This document shows, piece by piece, positions 18,701-29,300 of a stretch of 51,135 nucleotides of DNA. Made by a program: the position numbers and the translations under genes. Below the pieces are notes generated by a model. The model saw nothing but the letters and a program-made list of their open reading frames with translations. It had not been told where the DNA came from and made no database searches. Every line of letters begins with the position of its first letter. Position 1 is the first letter of the stretch. The stretch comes from Candidatus Electrothrix aarhusensis. Lineage in GTDB: Bacteria > Desulfobacterota > Desulfobulbia > Desulfobulbales > Desulfobulbaceae. The stretch spans positions 1 to 51,135 of the forward strand of contig MTKO01000074.1 in NCBI GenBank assembly GCA_004028505.1, written 5' to 3'.

Positions 18701-19912
18701 ATGAAGGTACCTCTTTTAGACCTGCAGCCGCAGACAGAATTTTTTCGTGAGCAAATCATTAAGGAAATAACCGAGGTCGTTGATTCAACCTGTTATATCC
18801 TCGGGCCTAAGGTGGCCAAGCTGGAGCAGGAGATTGCCGAATACAGCGATGCTGTTGCGGCGATAGGGGTTTCCAGCGGCACAGATGCCTTGGTAGCCAG
18901 CCTGATGGCCTTGGAGCTTCAGCCCGGTGATCAGGTGCTGACCACGCCCTATACCTTCTTTGCCACTATGGGCTCGATTATTCGGGTGGGTGCAGTGCCA
19001 GTTTTTGCCGACGTGGATGCGCGAACCCTGAATCTTGATCCGGCCAAGGCTGCTGAAATTCTGGAGGCTGATGCAGCCGAAGAGCGAAAAATTAAAGCGA
19101 TCATGCCGGTGCATCTCTTCGGACAATGCGCGGACATGTTTGCGCTCATGGCGCTGGCCCATCAGTACGAGATTCCGGTGATTGAGGATGCTGCTCAGGC
19201 CATCGGTGCAGAGTATCCTTTGAGAGAATCCGCCGAGTCTGCGTCCAAGAACGATGGAGAGGTGGTGTGGAAAAAGGCTGGCTCTATGGGGCTTGCAGGC
19301 TGCTTTTCTTTTTTTCCCTCCAAGAATCTCGGCTGCATGGGCGATGGCGGTATGATTACCACCTGTGATTCTGACTTTGCTGAGACCCTACGTTGTTATC
19401 GCAATCATGGGGCAAAGCCCAAGTATTATCACTCCAAGATCGGGGGGAATTTTCGTCTTGATCCGCTTCAGGCTGCGGTGCTCAGTGTTAAGCTCCCTTA
19501 TCTCGAAAAATGGCATCAGCAACGTCGGGAAAACAGCGAGCAATACCGTGAACTTTTTGCGCAGGCCGGGCTGATCGGAGAGCAGATAGCACTGCCAGAA
19601 GCTATCTACAGTACGGCTCCAGATGCGGAACAGCATAATATCCATATCTATAATCAGTTTGTTATCCGTACATCGCGCCGTGATGCTTTGCGGCAGTATT
19701 TGCAGGAGAAGTCCATTGGCTGCGAGGTCTATTATCCGGTTTGCCTGCATCAACAGAAATGTCTGGAGTCATACGGTACCTATAATGCCTTGTCGTTTCC
19801 CGTGGCTGAGCAGGCAAGTAGGGAGTCGCTGGCTCTGCCGATTTATCCAGAACTGAGCAATGAGCAGCAGGAGTATGTGGTCGATACCATAGCTGATTTT
19901 TTTCGTTCGTAG
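18701..19912 (+). CDS. DegT/DnrJ/EryC1 family sugar aminotransferase
   Basis: The 403-residue protein is a pyridoxal-phosphate enzyme of the family that transaminates nucleotide-linked keto-sugars for surface glycans. The cofactor lysine is K208 in FSFFPSKNLGCMGDGG; IEDAAQA (D163, Q166) contacts the cofactor ring. The nucleotide part GVSSGTDAL is present. It is closest in style to the WbpE/VioA group. A GGAG lies about nine bases before the ATG. No other sugar genes are adjacent and a terminator follows, so its pathway is not defined by context. Confidence 0.9.
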   Translation: MKVPLLDLQPQTEFFREQIIKEITEVVDSTCYILGPKVAKLEQEIAEYSDAVAAIGVSSGTDALVASLMALELQPGDQVLTTPYTFFATMGSIIRVGAVPVFADVDARTLNLDPAKAAEILEADAAEERKIKAIMPVHLFGQCADMFALMALAHQYEIPVIEDAAQAIGAEYPLRESAESASKNDGEVVWKKAGSMGLAGCFSFFPSKNLGCMGDGGMITTCDSDFAETLRCYRNHGAKPKYYHSKIGGNFRLDPLQAAVLSVKLPYLEKWHQQRRENSEQYRELFAQAGLIGEQIALPEAIYSTAPDAEQHNIHIYNQFVIRTSRRDALRQYLQEKSIGCEVYYPVCLHQQKCLESYGTYNALSFPVAEQASRESLALPIYPELSNEQQEYVVDTIADFFRS

Positions 19913-20008
19913 CATTTATTCCCCTTTCGAGAATTCGAATGTCTCTGGAGTGAATTCTTCGCTCGCGCAGGGTATTCTGCATGTATCGTGAAAGTATTTT
20001 TTGTTTTG

Positions 20009-20046
20009 CTGCCCCGGTCCACCCTGGACGGGGCAGTTTGTTTTTT
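20009..20046 (+). terminator. Rho-independent terminator after the DegT-family gene
   Basis: A strong stem pairs CTGCCCC-(G)-GTCCA with TGGACGGGGCAG around a CCC loop, followed by TTTGTTTTTT. It lies about 95 bases after the aminotransferase stop and before greA. Confidence 0.85.
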
Positions 20047-20089
20047 ATCGAATGGCATAACTTATTAAAAGCAGTAGAGGAACACAAGC

Positions 20090-20575
20090 ATGGTTGAACG
20101 TATCCCCATGTCCAAAACCGGACACATACAGTTGAAAGAAGAGCTTGAGCAGTTGGAGAAGGTGGAGCGCCATGAAATTGTCAAGTCTATTGAAGTTGCT
20201 CGCGCCCACGGAGATCTGAAAGAAAATGCTGAGTACCATGCGGCTAAAGAGCGGCAGGGGATGGTCGAAGGCCGGATCATGGAACTCAAGGATAAGCTCG
20301 GTAGGGCCGAGGTGATCGACTGCACAAAAGTTGGCACAAGTCGAGTCGTGTTCGGCGCGGTTGTTACTCTGATGGACATGGAGACTGATGAAGAGGTGAG
20401 CTACCAGCTACTCGGCCCGGAAGAGTCTGACGTGAAAAAAGGTTCTATTTCGGTTTTGGCTCCTTTGGGGCATTCTATGCTGGGCAAGGAAGTTGGGGAC
20501 GAGGTCGTGGCCAGGACACCGGGCGGTGTCCGAGAATTTGAGGTTATGGAGATTCAAGCCGGTCCTCGGTGTTGA
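20090..20575 (+). CDS. greA: Transcript cleavage factor GreA
   Basis: The 161-residue protein has the GreA coiled-coil N-terminal domain with the acidic tip, AR-AHGDLKENAEYHAAKE (D and E at the tip induce transcript cleavage by RNA polymerase). Its C-terminal FKBP-like domain includes SPLG-like LAPLGHSMLGKEVGD. It rescues backtracked elongation complexes. It is flanked by a terminator upstream and a promoter-like site downstream, so it may be a single-gene unit. Confidence 0.96.
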   Translation: MVERIPMSKTGHIQLKEELEQLEKVERHEIVKSIEVARAHGDLKENAEYHAAKERQGMVEGRIMELKDKLGRAEVIDCTKVGTSRVVFGAVVTLMDMETDEEVSYQLLGPEESDVKKGSISVLAPLGHSMLGKEVGDEVVARTPGGVREFEVMEIQAGPRC

Positions 20576-20608
20576 TTGTTGATTGCTGCGGGTCGTGTCG
20601 TATTTATA

Positions 20609-20638
20609 TTGACATCGCTGCAAGTCGAGTGGTATATA
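20609..20638 (+). promoter_or_regulatory. Likely sigma-70 promoter of the rpsF cluster
   Basis: TTGACA (20609-20614) and TATATA (20633-20638) are spaced by 18 bases, about 80 bases upstream of rpsF. Both boxes are near consensus and the position fits a leader for the ribosomal protein operon. Confidence 0.55.
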
Positions 20639-20719
20639 AAATGTTTCATTTTTTTACTTTTAACCTTCCCGCTCTCTCTGAAAAGACAGTGAGGGCCATT
20701 ATGACCGCGAGGAGGATCT

Positions 20720-21220
20720 ATGCGTCATTACGAAACCACGTACATCCTTCGTCCCAATTTGGGCGAAGAAAAATTTACAGAAATTATTGAACGAACCAAT
20801 GCTATTATTGAGGCTGATAATGGTTCGGTTATTGATATTGATCGCTGGGGCATCAAAAAGCTGGCCTATGAGATCAAAAAAGAAACGCAGGGCTATTATA
20901 TCTGCATGAACTATGCTGCCCCCGGGAGCACGATCCAGGAGATGGAGCGTATTTTCCGTATTGATGATAACGTCCTTCGTTATCTGACCATCAAGCTGGA
21001 CAAAGGGAAAGAGATTGATCAAACAGGGGTAGAGCAAGAGAAAGAGAGAATTGCCGCTATTGCCGCCGCTATTGTTGCTGAAGCAGAGGAACTTGCTCGG
21101 CAGAATGAAGACGCCGAAAACGGCGACGACAAGGCAGAAGAAAAAGCGGAAGAGAAGGTGGCAATTTCCGAGGAGAGCGATACTCCGAAGCAGGAACAGC
21201 AGGACGATTCAGCTGAGTAA
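20720..21220 (+). CDS. rpsF: 30S ribosomal protein S6
   Basis: The first 95 residues or so are the S6 fold (MRHYETTYILRPNL start, RWGIKKLAYEIKKETQGYYI, then the beta strand DDNVLRYLTIKL). The tail from about 105 to 166 is an extra, very acidic alanine/glutamate-rich extension beyond the usual size. S6 pairs with S18 on the 30S platform. GAGGAGG precedes the ATG. rpsR follows 52 bases later. Confidence 0.97.
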   Translation: MRHYETTYILRPNLGEEKFTEIIERTNAIIEADNGSVIDIDRWGIKKLAYEIKKETQGYYICMNYAAPGSTIQEMERIFRIDDNVLRYLTIKLDKGKEIDQTGVEQEKERIAAIAAAIVAEAEELARQNEDAENGDDKAEEKAEEKVAISEESDTPKQEQQDDSAE

Positions 21221-21272
21221 GACTCTCTTCTCTTGCATCGAAAAAAGATAACAACCATAAGGAGAAAATAAT

Positions 21273-21512
21273 ATGGCTCCCCGTAAAAAAGTTTTTTACC
21301 GTAGAAAAGTATGTAGATTCTGTGCTGACAAAGAGTTGGTTATTGATTATAAGGACGTGAAAGTCCTGAAAGGTTTTGTTACTGAGCGCGGTAAAATTAT
21401 TCCGAAAAGGATTTACGGCACCTGCGCAGCGCATCAGCGACAAGTGACCGAGGCTATCAAGCGAGCTCGGCATCTTGCTCTGATGCCCTATACTGGTTCT
21501 ATTCAGTACTAA
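21273..21512 (+). CDS. rpsR: 30S ribosomal protein S18
   Basis: This 79-residue basic protein carries the S18 core: RRKVCRFC near the N-terminus, [19 protein letters not shown] and the C-terminal RHLALMPYT. It binds S6 and 16S rRNA. AAGGAG precedes the ATG by nine bases. Its first residues include a C-x-x-C-like pair (C16, C19 region), as in zinc-type S18 proteins. Confidence 0.97.
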   Translation: MAPRKKVFYRRKVCRFCADKELVIDYKDVKVLKGFVTERGKIIPKRIYGTCAAHQRQVTEAIKRARHLALMPYTGSIQY

Positions 21513-21544
21513 GAGAAAGAACGGAACTTTTTTCTCTTCTTTTG
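21511..21544 (+). terminator. Weak terminator or attenuator hairpin after rpsR
   Basis: AAGAGAAA pairs with TTTCTCTT around a 12-base loop, followed by CTTTTG. The stem is A/T-rich and overlaps the rpsR stop, so it may only reduce readthrough into the downstream genes. Confidence 0.3.
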
Positions 21545-21624
21545 TCCAACTGCTGCGACAACGAGAAACTATTCAACGTGGAGCTTGCAGTGCGCCTTTG
21601 TTGTAAGACAGCAGACAGTACGTC

Positions 21625-22611
21625 ATGATGGGGCGACATGGAAACCGCTTGCAGCATAACGGTCCGTTTTTGAGTGCTCGGCCACTGTTAGTGGCCTTTT
21701 GCTATTTTTTACCCATAGCACTTCCAGAATTAATCGGCTGGTTGAACGGAATACTTGCTGTTCCGATTTTTTTGCTGTTGCAAACAGCTGCTGATGAAAG
21801 GACGGCTGGTCAACAGATCAGAAATGGTTTGTTGATGGCTGGCCTTGGGTCCCTGTTGCTGGGGCGTTTTTCGATGTTTCTTTTTACATTGACGATGCTC
21901 CCATTAGGCTACAGCCTACATTTGACCACAGTACGACAAAGAGATCCTGCACAAGCCGGTGTCACCGGAGTTATAGTGTTGACCATCTCATGGTTATTTT
22001 TTTGGACTGTGTACGGCAATATGTCCGGGACGAATCCGTACCTCGCCCTACTTTCAGGTACGGATACTTTTATGGAGCAGATTGTTGTGGTGTATCGGAC
22101 AAATGCTGATTTACCTGCGGATGTTCTGTATAATCTTGAGCAACTTATAACGGAAGTGCGGATGCTTCTGCCGAAGATTCTTCCCGGACTTCTTGCCGGA
22201 ATGGTTTTGATAACCGTTATCCTGAATATGGTGATCGGCAGAGTGCTTTTGCTCAGGCTTGCGCCGGAAAAAGTCTTTTGGCCCCCATACGGTGATTGGC
22301 GATTGCCAGACAAGGCTGTGTGGCTTCTTATTTCCGCCTTTGTCCTTCTTCTTGTCGGTCAAGGAGGGGTGAAAAATGTCGGCTTAAGCTTGATACTCGT
22401 TTCTGGGCTGTTGTATTTTTTCCAGGGCGCTGCTGTTATTATTCATGTCCTGAATCGCTGGAATCTCCCACGTACTTTCCGTCTTTTCGTTTATGTGATT
22501 CTTGCTCTGCAACGCTATGGAATGCTGCTGGTGGTTATTGTCGGAATAGCCGATACCTGGGCTGATTTTCGCAAGTTGGACCACAAAGAGAACAAAGATA
22601 AAACTGAATAA
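21625..22611 (+). CDS. DUF2232 family membrane protein
   Basis: The 328-residue protein has about eight hydrophobic segments: two near residues 20-60, several at 70-130, then around 190-220 and 235-310. In many deltaproteobacteria and Firmicutes a DUF2232 (YybS-like) membrane protein sits exactly between rpsR and rplI, which supports the call. No catalytic motif is visible. The ATG ATG at 21625 could start at either codon. Confidence 0.75.
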   Translation: MMGRHGNRLQHNGPFLSARPLLVAFCYFLPIALPELIGWLNGILAVPIFLLLQTAADERTAGQQIRNGLLMAGLGSLLLGRFSMFLFTLTMLPLGYSLHLTTVRQRDPAQAGVTGVIVLTISWLFFWTVYGNMSGTNPYLALLSGTDTFMEQIVVVYRTNADLPADVLYNLEQLITEVRMLLPKILPGLLAGMVLITVILNMVIGRVLLLRLAPEKVFWPPYGDWRLPDKAVWLLISAFVLLLVGQGGVKNVGLSLILVSGLLYFFQGAAVIIHVLNRWNLPRTFRLFVYVILALQRYGMLLVVIVGIADTWADFRKLDHKENKDKTE

Positions 22612-22646
22612 TTAATAATCCTGTACTTGAGTGAGGATACTACATA

Positions 22647-23102
22647 ATGGAAGTTATACTGAAAAAAACAATTGATACCCTCGGACGAGAAGGGGACGTT
22701 GTTAACGTTAAGCCCGGATATGCACGTAATTATCTCATTCCGCAAAATATGGCTTCTACTGTGAACAAGGCCGCTCTGGCACGTTTACAGAGAGAGCAGG
22801 AGACCATTGAGAAGCGGCGTGCAGAAGAGCAGAAGAATGCAGAAAAGCTTGCTGCACAGCTTGAGAATATGATCGTTGTTATCACCCGCAAGGTAGGCCG
22901 AGAAGGTCGTTTGTTCGGCTCTGTTAATACCGGAGATATTGCGGATCAGCTTGAGGTTCAAGGCGTTACGCTGGACCGCAGGTCAATTATGCTGGCCGAT
23001 CCGCTCAAGAGCACCGGTGAGGCAAAGGTTACAGTAAAGGTCGGTTATCAGATGAGCACCGAGATCACTGTTCAGGTCGCTCCAGAAATGTCAGAGGCTT
23101 GA
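22647..23102 (+). CDS. rplI: 50S ribosomal protein L9
   Basis: The 151-residue length is standard. The N-terminal rRNA-binding domain has LGREGDVVNVKPGYARNYLIPQ (split over residues 12-33). It is joined by a long helix to the C-terminal domain ending in VKVGYQMSTEITVQV. A GAGGA site precedes the ATG. It follows DUF2232 and precedes dnaB as in related genomes. Confidence 0.97.
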   Translation: MEVILKKTIDTLGREGDVVNVKPGYARNYLIPQNMASTVNKAALARLQREQETIEKRRAEEQKNAEKLAAQLENMIVVITRKVGREGRLFGSVNTGDIADQLEVQGVTLDRRSIMLADPLKSTGEAKVTVKVGYQMSTEITVQVAPEMSEA

Positions 23103-23124
23103 TTTTTCCACCGTAGTTTTGTGA

Positions 23125-26072
23125 GTGGCGTGTTGTTTGGCTGAGACACGCCGCTCATTGTTTCTTGTATATACCCGCCTGTTCAACCACCCCCTTGCAG
23201 GTACCCCTCTTCAATGGTCGCCCACCTTGTCTGATACTCCAGCCTTTTTCGAGAACGGAGGCATCACACCTGTTGCTCCCTCCCCCAAAATGATTCCGCC
23301 ACAGAATGTGGAAGCGGAACAGGCCCTTCTTGGTACCATCCTGATTCAGGATAAATCCCTGTTAAAAATTGTAGAGCTGCTTGCTCCTGATGATTTTTAT
23401 AGAGATGCCCATAAGGCAATCTTCGAGGTTATGGTCAGTCTCTTTGAACGTAGTGAGCCCCACGACCTAGTCACTGTGACGAGTTTACTCCGTGATCAGA
23501 ATAGGCTGGAACATGTCGGCGGCTCTGCCTACCTGACATCGTTAACTGATGTTATTCCTTTTACAGGAATGCTCGTTCATCATGCCAGGATTATACGGGA
23601 AAAGTCTATTCTTCGCAGGCTGATCGAGACCAGTAGCGAAGTGGCTGCTCGCTGTTACGATGCCCAGGGTGACCTTGAGGCCTTGGTGGATAAGGCTGAG
23701 CAGACTATTTTTGAAATAGCCCAGGCCCGTAAGACGCAGGGCTTTGAGCCCATGTCAAAAATTGTTCCCAAGGCCTTTGATCGGATAACAAAACTGGCAG
23801 AACGGAAGGAACATATTACCGGAATTTCGACTGGATATGATGAACTGGATCGAATGACCGCCGGTTTGCAATCTGCTGATATGATTGTTTTAGCCGGTCG
23901 TCCGTCTATGGGGAAAGCACAGCCTCTTGAGGCGAAGGTCTTAACTGTCCAAGGTTTTAAGTGCATGGGCGACCTTCAAGTCGGGGATCAGCTCGCTTCC
24001 GTTGACGGAAAACCCTCGCATGTTGTCGGCGTGTATCCGCAAGGCCGACGACAGGTTTATACCATCACCTTTGCAGACGGACGCTCCACCAAATGCTGTG
24101 CCGAGCATCTCTGGAAGATTTATTACCGCGATTGGCCATGTCCCCGCATAGTAACAACAACGAGATTAATGGAACTGCTTGAGCGAAAGCGGTATCAGAA
24201 ACGGTTGTGGATTGATACGTTCAGTGGTGATTATGGGTCTCATTCTGATATACCCTTTGATCCTTGGTTGTTAGGTGCCTTGATAGGAGACGGAACCCTC
24301 AGCGGTAGTTCTTTACGATTCAGCACAGCAAGTAAGCAGATGCTAGAATGGGTGAAGACCGCAGTGGGCAGCGGAATGGAAGTAAAACATGCTGGGAAAT
24401 ACGATTATCGGATCATAATCAAAGGCGGTGCGCATTGTAAAGGAGTACAGGGGGTGCAGGAAAATCCTCTGGTTTCATCACTGCGGGAACTTGGCCTCTG
24501 GAATTGTCGAGCTGAACAGAAATTTATTCCTTCTTGTTACCTGAATGCTTCCCGACAGATACGCTTCCGTCTTCTTGCGGGTCTCTTGGATTCCGACGGC
24601 TGGGTTGAAAAATTCGGTGCCATCCGATTTTGTACATGCAGCAGACAGCTTGCAAAAGACACGGTCACCCTTGTTCGGTCACTTGGCGGTACAGCTCGTT
24701 TCTTTGAAAAGAAACCCGTTTATACCTATCGCAAGAAAAAATATGCCGGTCAGACGGCCTATACATGCAACTTGCAAATTCCCGATGCAGATTCGTTGTC
24801 TCTGCTTGATGAAAAACAGCTGCTGATCAAGAAACGACAACGTATTCGACGCTTAAATGTCATCAGTATTGTTCCTGAGCAGCTCACTGAAACCCAATGT
24901 ATTGCTGTCAGTCATTCGTCACAATTATACCTTACAGACGATTATATCATAACGCATAACACTGCCTTGGCCATGAACATAGTGCAGCATGCTGCCTTGA
25001 TCAATAAAGTGCCGGTGGCAGTATTCAGCCTGGAGATGTCCATGGAGCAACTTGCTCTGCGTATGCTCTGTTCTGTAGGCCGAATTGACGCACAGCGAAT
25101 TCGTACTGGGCATTTGCAGGATAATGACTGGCCGAAGCTGACCAGGGCTACGGGCATGCTTGCTGATTCACCTATCTATATTGATGACACTGCCGGTATG
25201 ACTGTCCTGGAGATGCGGGCCAAAGCCAGGCGGCTGAAATCTGAGCATAACCTCGGTCTTGTGGTGGTGGATTACCTCCAGCTCATGCAGGGCAGTTCCA
25301 GAATTGAAAATCGTACCCAGGAAATCAGTGATATTTCTCGTTCTCTCAAGCGATGGCCAAGGAATTGGATGTCCCGGTTATTGCTCTGTCCCAGCTGAAC
25401 CGAAGTCTGGAGAGCCGTACTGATAAGCGGCCCCAGCTTTCTGATCTTCGTGAATGCGTGACCGGCGATACCCTTGTTGTGCTTGCGGACGGTCGTCGCA
25501 TTCCTGTTCGTGAGCTGGTTGGTCAGACGCCGTCTGTCATGTCGGTAACAGAGGACGGACGGCTTGAACCTGCTGCAACTGAAAAGATTTGGTCTGTTGG
25601 CAAAAAAGAAATTCTGCATCTTAAACTTGCCTGTGGATGCAGTCTGCGGTGTTCCAAGAAGCATCGTTTGCGCAGGTTACGGAATTGGGAACAAGTTAAT
25701 AAGCTGAAAACAGGTGATCACATAGGAGTAGTTGATAATGACGAACTGTTTTGGGATGAAATCGTAAGCATTGAACCGGCAGGTGAAGAAGAAGTTTTTG
25801 ATTTGACCGTGCCCGGCAATGCCTGCTGGCTGGCGGACGGCATTGTCAGTCACAATTCTGGCGCAATTGAACAAGATGCTGATGTTATTATGTTTATTTA
25901 CCGGGACGAGGTCTATAATAAGGCGGAAGATAATCCCAATCGGGGTATTGCCGAGCTGATTGTCGGTAAACAGCGTAATGGTCCGACCGGTACAGTGAAA
26001 CTGACCTTTCTTGGACATATTACCACCTTTGAAAGCTATACCAGTCAGGAAGCGCCCATGGGGTATGAATAG
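23125..26072 (+). CDS. dnaB: Replicative DNA helicase DnaB with two inteins; frame broken near 25350
   Basis: The exteins rebuild a normal DnaB: an N-terminal domain from [13 protein letters not shown], the linker helix, and the RecA-type motor with Walker A GRPSMGK-T, Walker [11 protein letters not shown] and SQLNRSLE. Two inteins interrupt it, one inside Walker A and one before SGAIEQDAD. The reading frame breaks at 25350 (CTC AAG CGA TGG), and one added G gives [18 protein letters not shown]. The true start is unclear: GTG at 23125 adds about 55 odd residues, while the ATG at 23290 begins right at IPPQN. It unwinds DNA at the fork as a hexamer. Splicing is essential for function because the first intein splits the ATP site. 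Confidence 0.92.
23917..24960 (+). mobile_element. DnaB intein 1 (class 3 type, with LAGLIDADG homing endonuclease)
   Basis: The insert of 348 residues begins [10 protein letters not shown] after GRPSMGK and ends IITHN before T-ALAM. The first residue is not C, S or T. The W-C-T triplet of class 3 inteins is present: W in block B (AEHLWKI), C at the fourth position of block F (TQCIAV) and T before the final HN (ITHN). The extein residue after it is T. Endonuclease motifs [10 protein letters not shown] and [11 protein letters not shown] mark a LAGLIDADG homing enzyme. The site is inside the ATP-binding loop. Confidence 0.9.
25455..25856 (+). mobile_element. DnaB intein 2 (class 1 mini-intein)
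   Basis: This 134-residue insert starts with C in [12 protein letters not shown] and ends with GIVSHN before S-GAIEQ. Block B is degenerate, with S-K-K-H in place of the usual T-x-x-H; block F reads [10 protein letters not shown]. There is no endonuclease, so it is a mini-intein that can splice but not home by itself. The first C, final N and following S are all suitable for standard splicing. Confidence 0.9.
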
Positions 26073-26218
26073 GGAGATGAGTAGAGGTCTGGGGAAGCTG
26101 TCGGAAACTTTGATTGACAATATTTTCCAGACAGGCAAGTTACTTTACTCTGGAAATTTGAAAAAATGCGTTTTTGATTTTGATTTTTCCAGGATTTGGG
26201 ACTGAGAGAAAAAGCCTC

Positions 26219-26271
26219 GTAGGGTGCATCTCATGCATCATTTTTTTAGTGCGGAGCCGCGCCGTACCTAC
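26219..26271. repeat. Palindromic dispersed repeat, copy 1 (decayed)
   Basis: GTAGGGTGC at the left and GCCGTACCTAC at the right form an imperfect inverted repeat around ATGCATCATTTTTTTAGTGC. It resembles the element at 30700-30732 in order of parts (ATGCAxCATTTTT, then xGTGCGG, then GCCGC-ACC-TAC). It lies between dnaB and the large DUF1566 gene. Confidence 0.5.
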
Positions 26272-26313
26272 TGAACGATATAACATCCCTTCTTTTCAAC
26301 CGGAGTTGTTTTC

Positions 26314-29300
26314 ATGAAGAAAATATTTCTGCTGCTGATAATGACCGTACTGGCAGCTATTTTGGCTGTGAATGCAACGGCTGGAAGCAGCTTGCCTGCT
26401 ATTATCATGCTACTGCTCGGCAAATCGACTTATAACGGCCCTCCGCTCTCTCATCAGGCTGCAATGGTCGGGCCGCTGTCCGGGGCTTCGGTACAGGTTT
26501 TTCAGGTTGATGATTTGCGTACTGCTCAGGAAGGGCCGATAGATGCTGCTGAAAACGACTCCAACCTTTTGTCTGCCGGAACCTTTGATCTTTCTCTGGC
26601 CGGGATAGCGGACAGCGCATGGATCGTGGTCGAAGCAACCGGAGGGGAGGATATTGATGGCGACGGTAACGGGGCCGCTGATACCGCGCCGACTGCAAAT
26701 CAGGGAACACTTCATGCCTTGGCACGAGCTTCGGACTGGCGCGGTAAACATATCCGGATAACGCCTTTGACGGAAATCGGCTGGCGGTATGTTGAAAATA
26801 TGATTCCCACTGTTTCGGCGGAAGAATTGAATATCCGTATTGCCGATCTTGCTCGATATCTGATTAAAACAGACATCAGCGGCAACGGTACGGTTGACTG
26901 GGATGATATTCTGGCCTTTGATCCTGCAAATGCAGCCCACCGCGACAAGCTTGCCTTTAATTATAATTGGTTGACCACTGCCAATGATGAGGGGCAGACC
27001 ATACTTGCCTCATTACAGGCGGGAGCAACAGAAGCTGTTTTGGCGCAGTTGGATGCAACCTTTTCTTGGCTCATGACCCGCTTTCCGGTTTCTGATTCGC
27101 GCTATCATTCGGTGAAGATTGAGCTTGCCGTGTTCGGTTCTGGAAGTGCCGCGTCAGGCGCACCGCATAATCTATCAGTGAACTCCACTCTTGCGGAGCC
27201 GGTCTATGAAGATCATATTTTCCTTCCTGAAAATGCTTCCGAGCAAATAACCTTCACAGCCGTCCCTACAGCAGAAACGCAGATTCTGAGTTGGACAGGG
27301 TGCGAAACCGTTTCCGCCGATCTCAGTCAATGCACGGTTCCGCTGAATAAAAGCCAGTCTGTGGTGGTGAACTTCGGCTGGATAGAGACCCAGCTGAAAG
27401 CTCCTGTGCATGATCTCAGCCGGGCGTATAATATTGTGGCGCGAACACGGTTTCTGTGCTGCTGCCGGATGATATGGATGACCTTATTGTTGAGATGGCA
27501 GCGGCTAATATTGATAATTTTATCGTTGGTGATGATGGTGGCGGTTTTCTGCGTCGGATTACCGGAATTAATCAGATATCCTCAACCTATTATCAGCTTG
27601 AGACTGTGGAAGCTGCGCTTGATGAGGTTATTGAGCGGGGAACGGGACATCTGTACAAACAGTTGACTAACGGGGATCTGGAAGGGTATACCGCACCTGC
27701 GGCAGCCGGACAACAGGCACTAGTTTCTCAGGCGGCTTTTACAGGGGTGCAGGGAGCGGCCCTTGAAGTTTCCGAGCGGTCTGATGACACGAGGTTTACC
27801 ATTCGCCTTGGAGAATCTTCAGTTCCCTCGGAGGATTTTGTAGCGGAAGCAGCGACGACGGGCTCTCTTGCGGCGAATGTCACACTTGTAGACCGCAGTG
27901 ACAGATCAACATTGACAGCCAGCGGAGAAGTTAAAATAACGGTCTCTTTTGACAATGATATTGATTTTGACTGGGGTAAACTTCAATTTTTTAAAGTGAT
28001 TGCAATCGTTGAGGCCGAAGAAAGCGTTACTTTAACCGCAAGCAGTGAGCTGGCAAAATTTGACAAAATCAAGAAAAAAATCGGTACGCTTCGCTTTGCC
28101 CCCATTCCTGTTGCTGGGCTTCCGATTTGGATTACTCCCATGATGGATGTCTATCTTTTTGCTGAGGGAAAAATAGAAGCAGAAGCCACGTTCGGAGCAG
28201 TTGCCCAGCAAAGAGTGGAAGGCGGCATTTTGTACAACAGGGATACCGGTTTTTCTCGGCATAAAAACTTCACCACTGATAACAGCTTCACCTTTCCTAC
28301 CGGCAATATTACCGCTTCCATTAAAGGGGGCGTCGAGACAGCTTTTTCTACAAAAATATGCGATGTAACCGGCCCTTCGATTCCCATGGAAAGATATATC
28401 AAGATATCCGCGAGTGCTGAAGGTGAACTTTTCGGGCACTGTACCTATATCGCTGTGCAGTTTGCAGAAGGTTCCAATATCAGTTTTAAGTGGGATATGA
28501 GCGGTTCGACAAAGATCGGCAAAATGCTGCATCTTGATCAGCTAGAGGCTTTGACTGAATTTTCTATTTCAGTTTCTGAACGTAACGTAGCAAATTGGAC
28601 GGTCTATAGTACCTGTCCCAGAGAATCTTTTCTGAGTATTGAGGGCGACGGCATTTTTTCCACCATTGATTTCGGCGATCCGAACGGTCTAGCAACAACG
28701 TTCACGGTTTCCAACACCGGTGATGATACCCTACACTGGAACACCTCCGGGGTGCCGTCGGAGGTTACTGTCAGTCCGTCTTCTGGTGTACTTGCTCCCG
28801 GAGCACAGGAGGTTGTCCAAATGTCTGTGGTAACCGCAAGTTTGCCTGCCGGTCGCTATCTGCACAAGCCTTTTTTCTATAATGAGGCATCAGTCGGTCA
28901 AGGAATGCCGGATGATGAGTTCGGCAACACCTATAAGACTATTGATATAACCGTCAACGGGGCAATGAACGATACGCCGATAATTACCTCACTCATCAGT
29001 CCTGCTGGCGGACAGGTTGCCATCGATTGGGATTTTACATCTTCCGGTTCTGACCCGTTTGTCGGTTTTCAGATTTATGCAACGCAGACTCCTACAGACC
29101 CGGACACCTACCGATTGGTTTATATAACCGACATCTATGATCGCCACGCTGTGATTTCCGGTTTTATTCCAGGAGCAACATATTCTTTCGATATGCGGGT
29201 GTACAGTAATGATGGCGCACGTCCGGGGCCTTTTTCCAACAAGGTTAGCGTGCAGGTTGCCGGGAATCCACCTGTTGTTGTGCCGACAGCATTAAATGAT

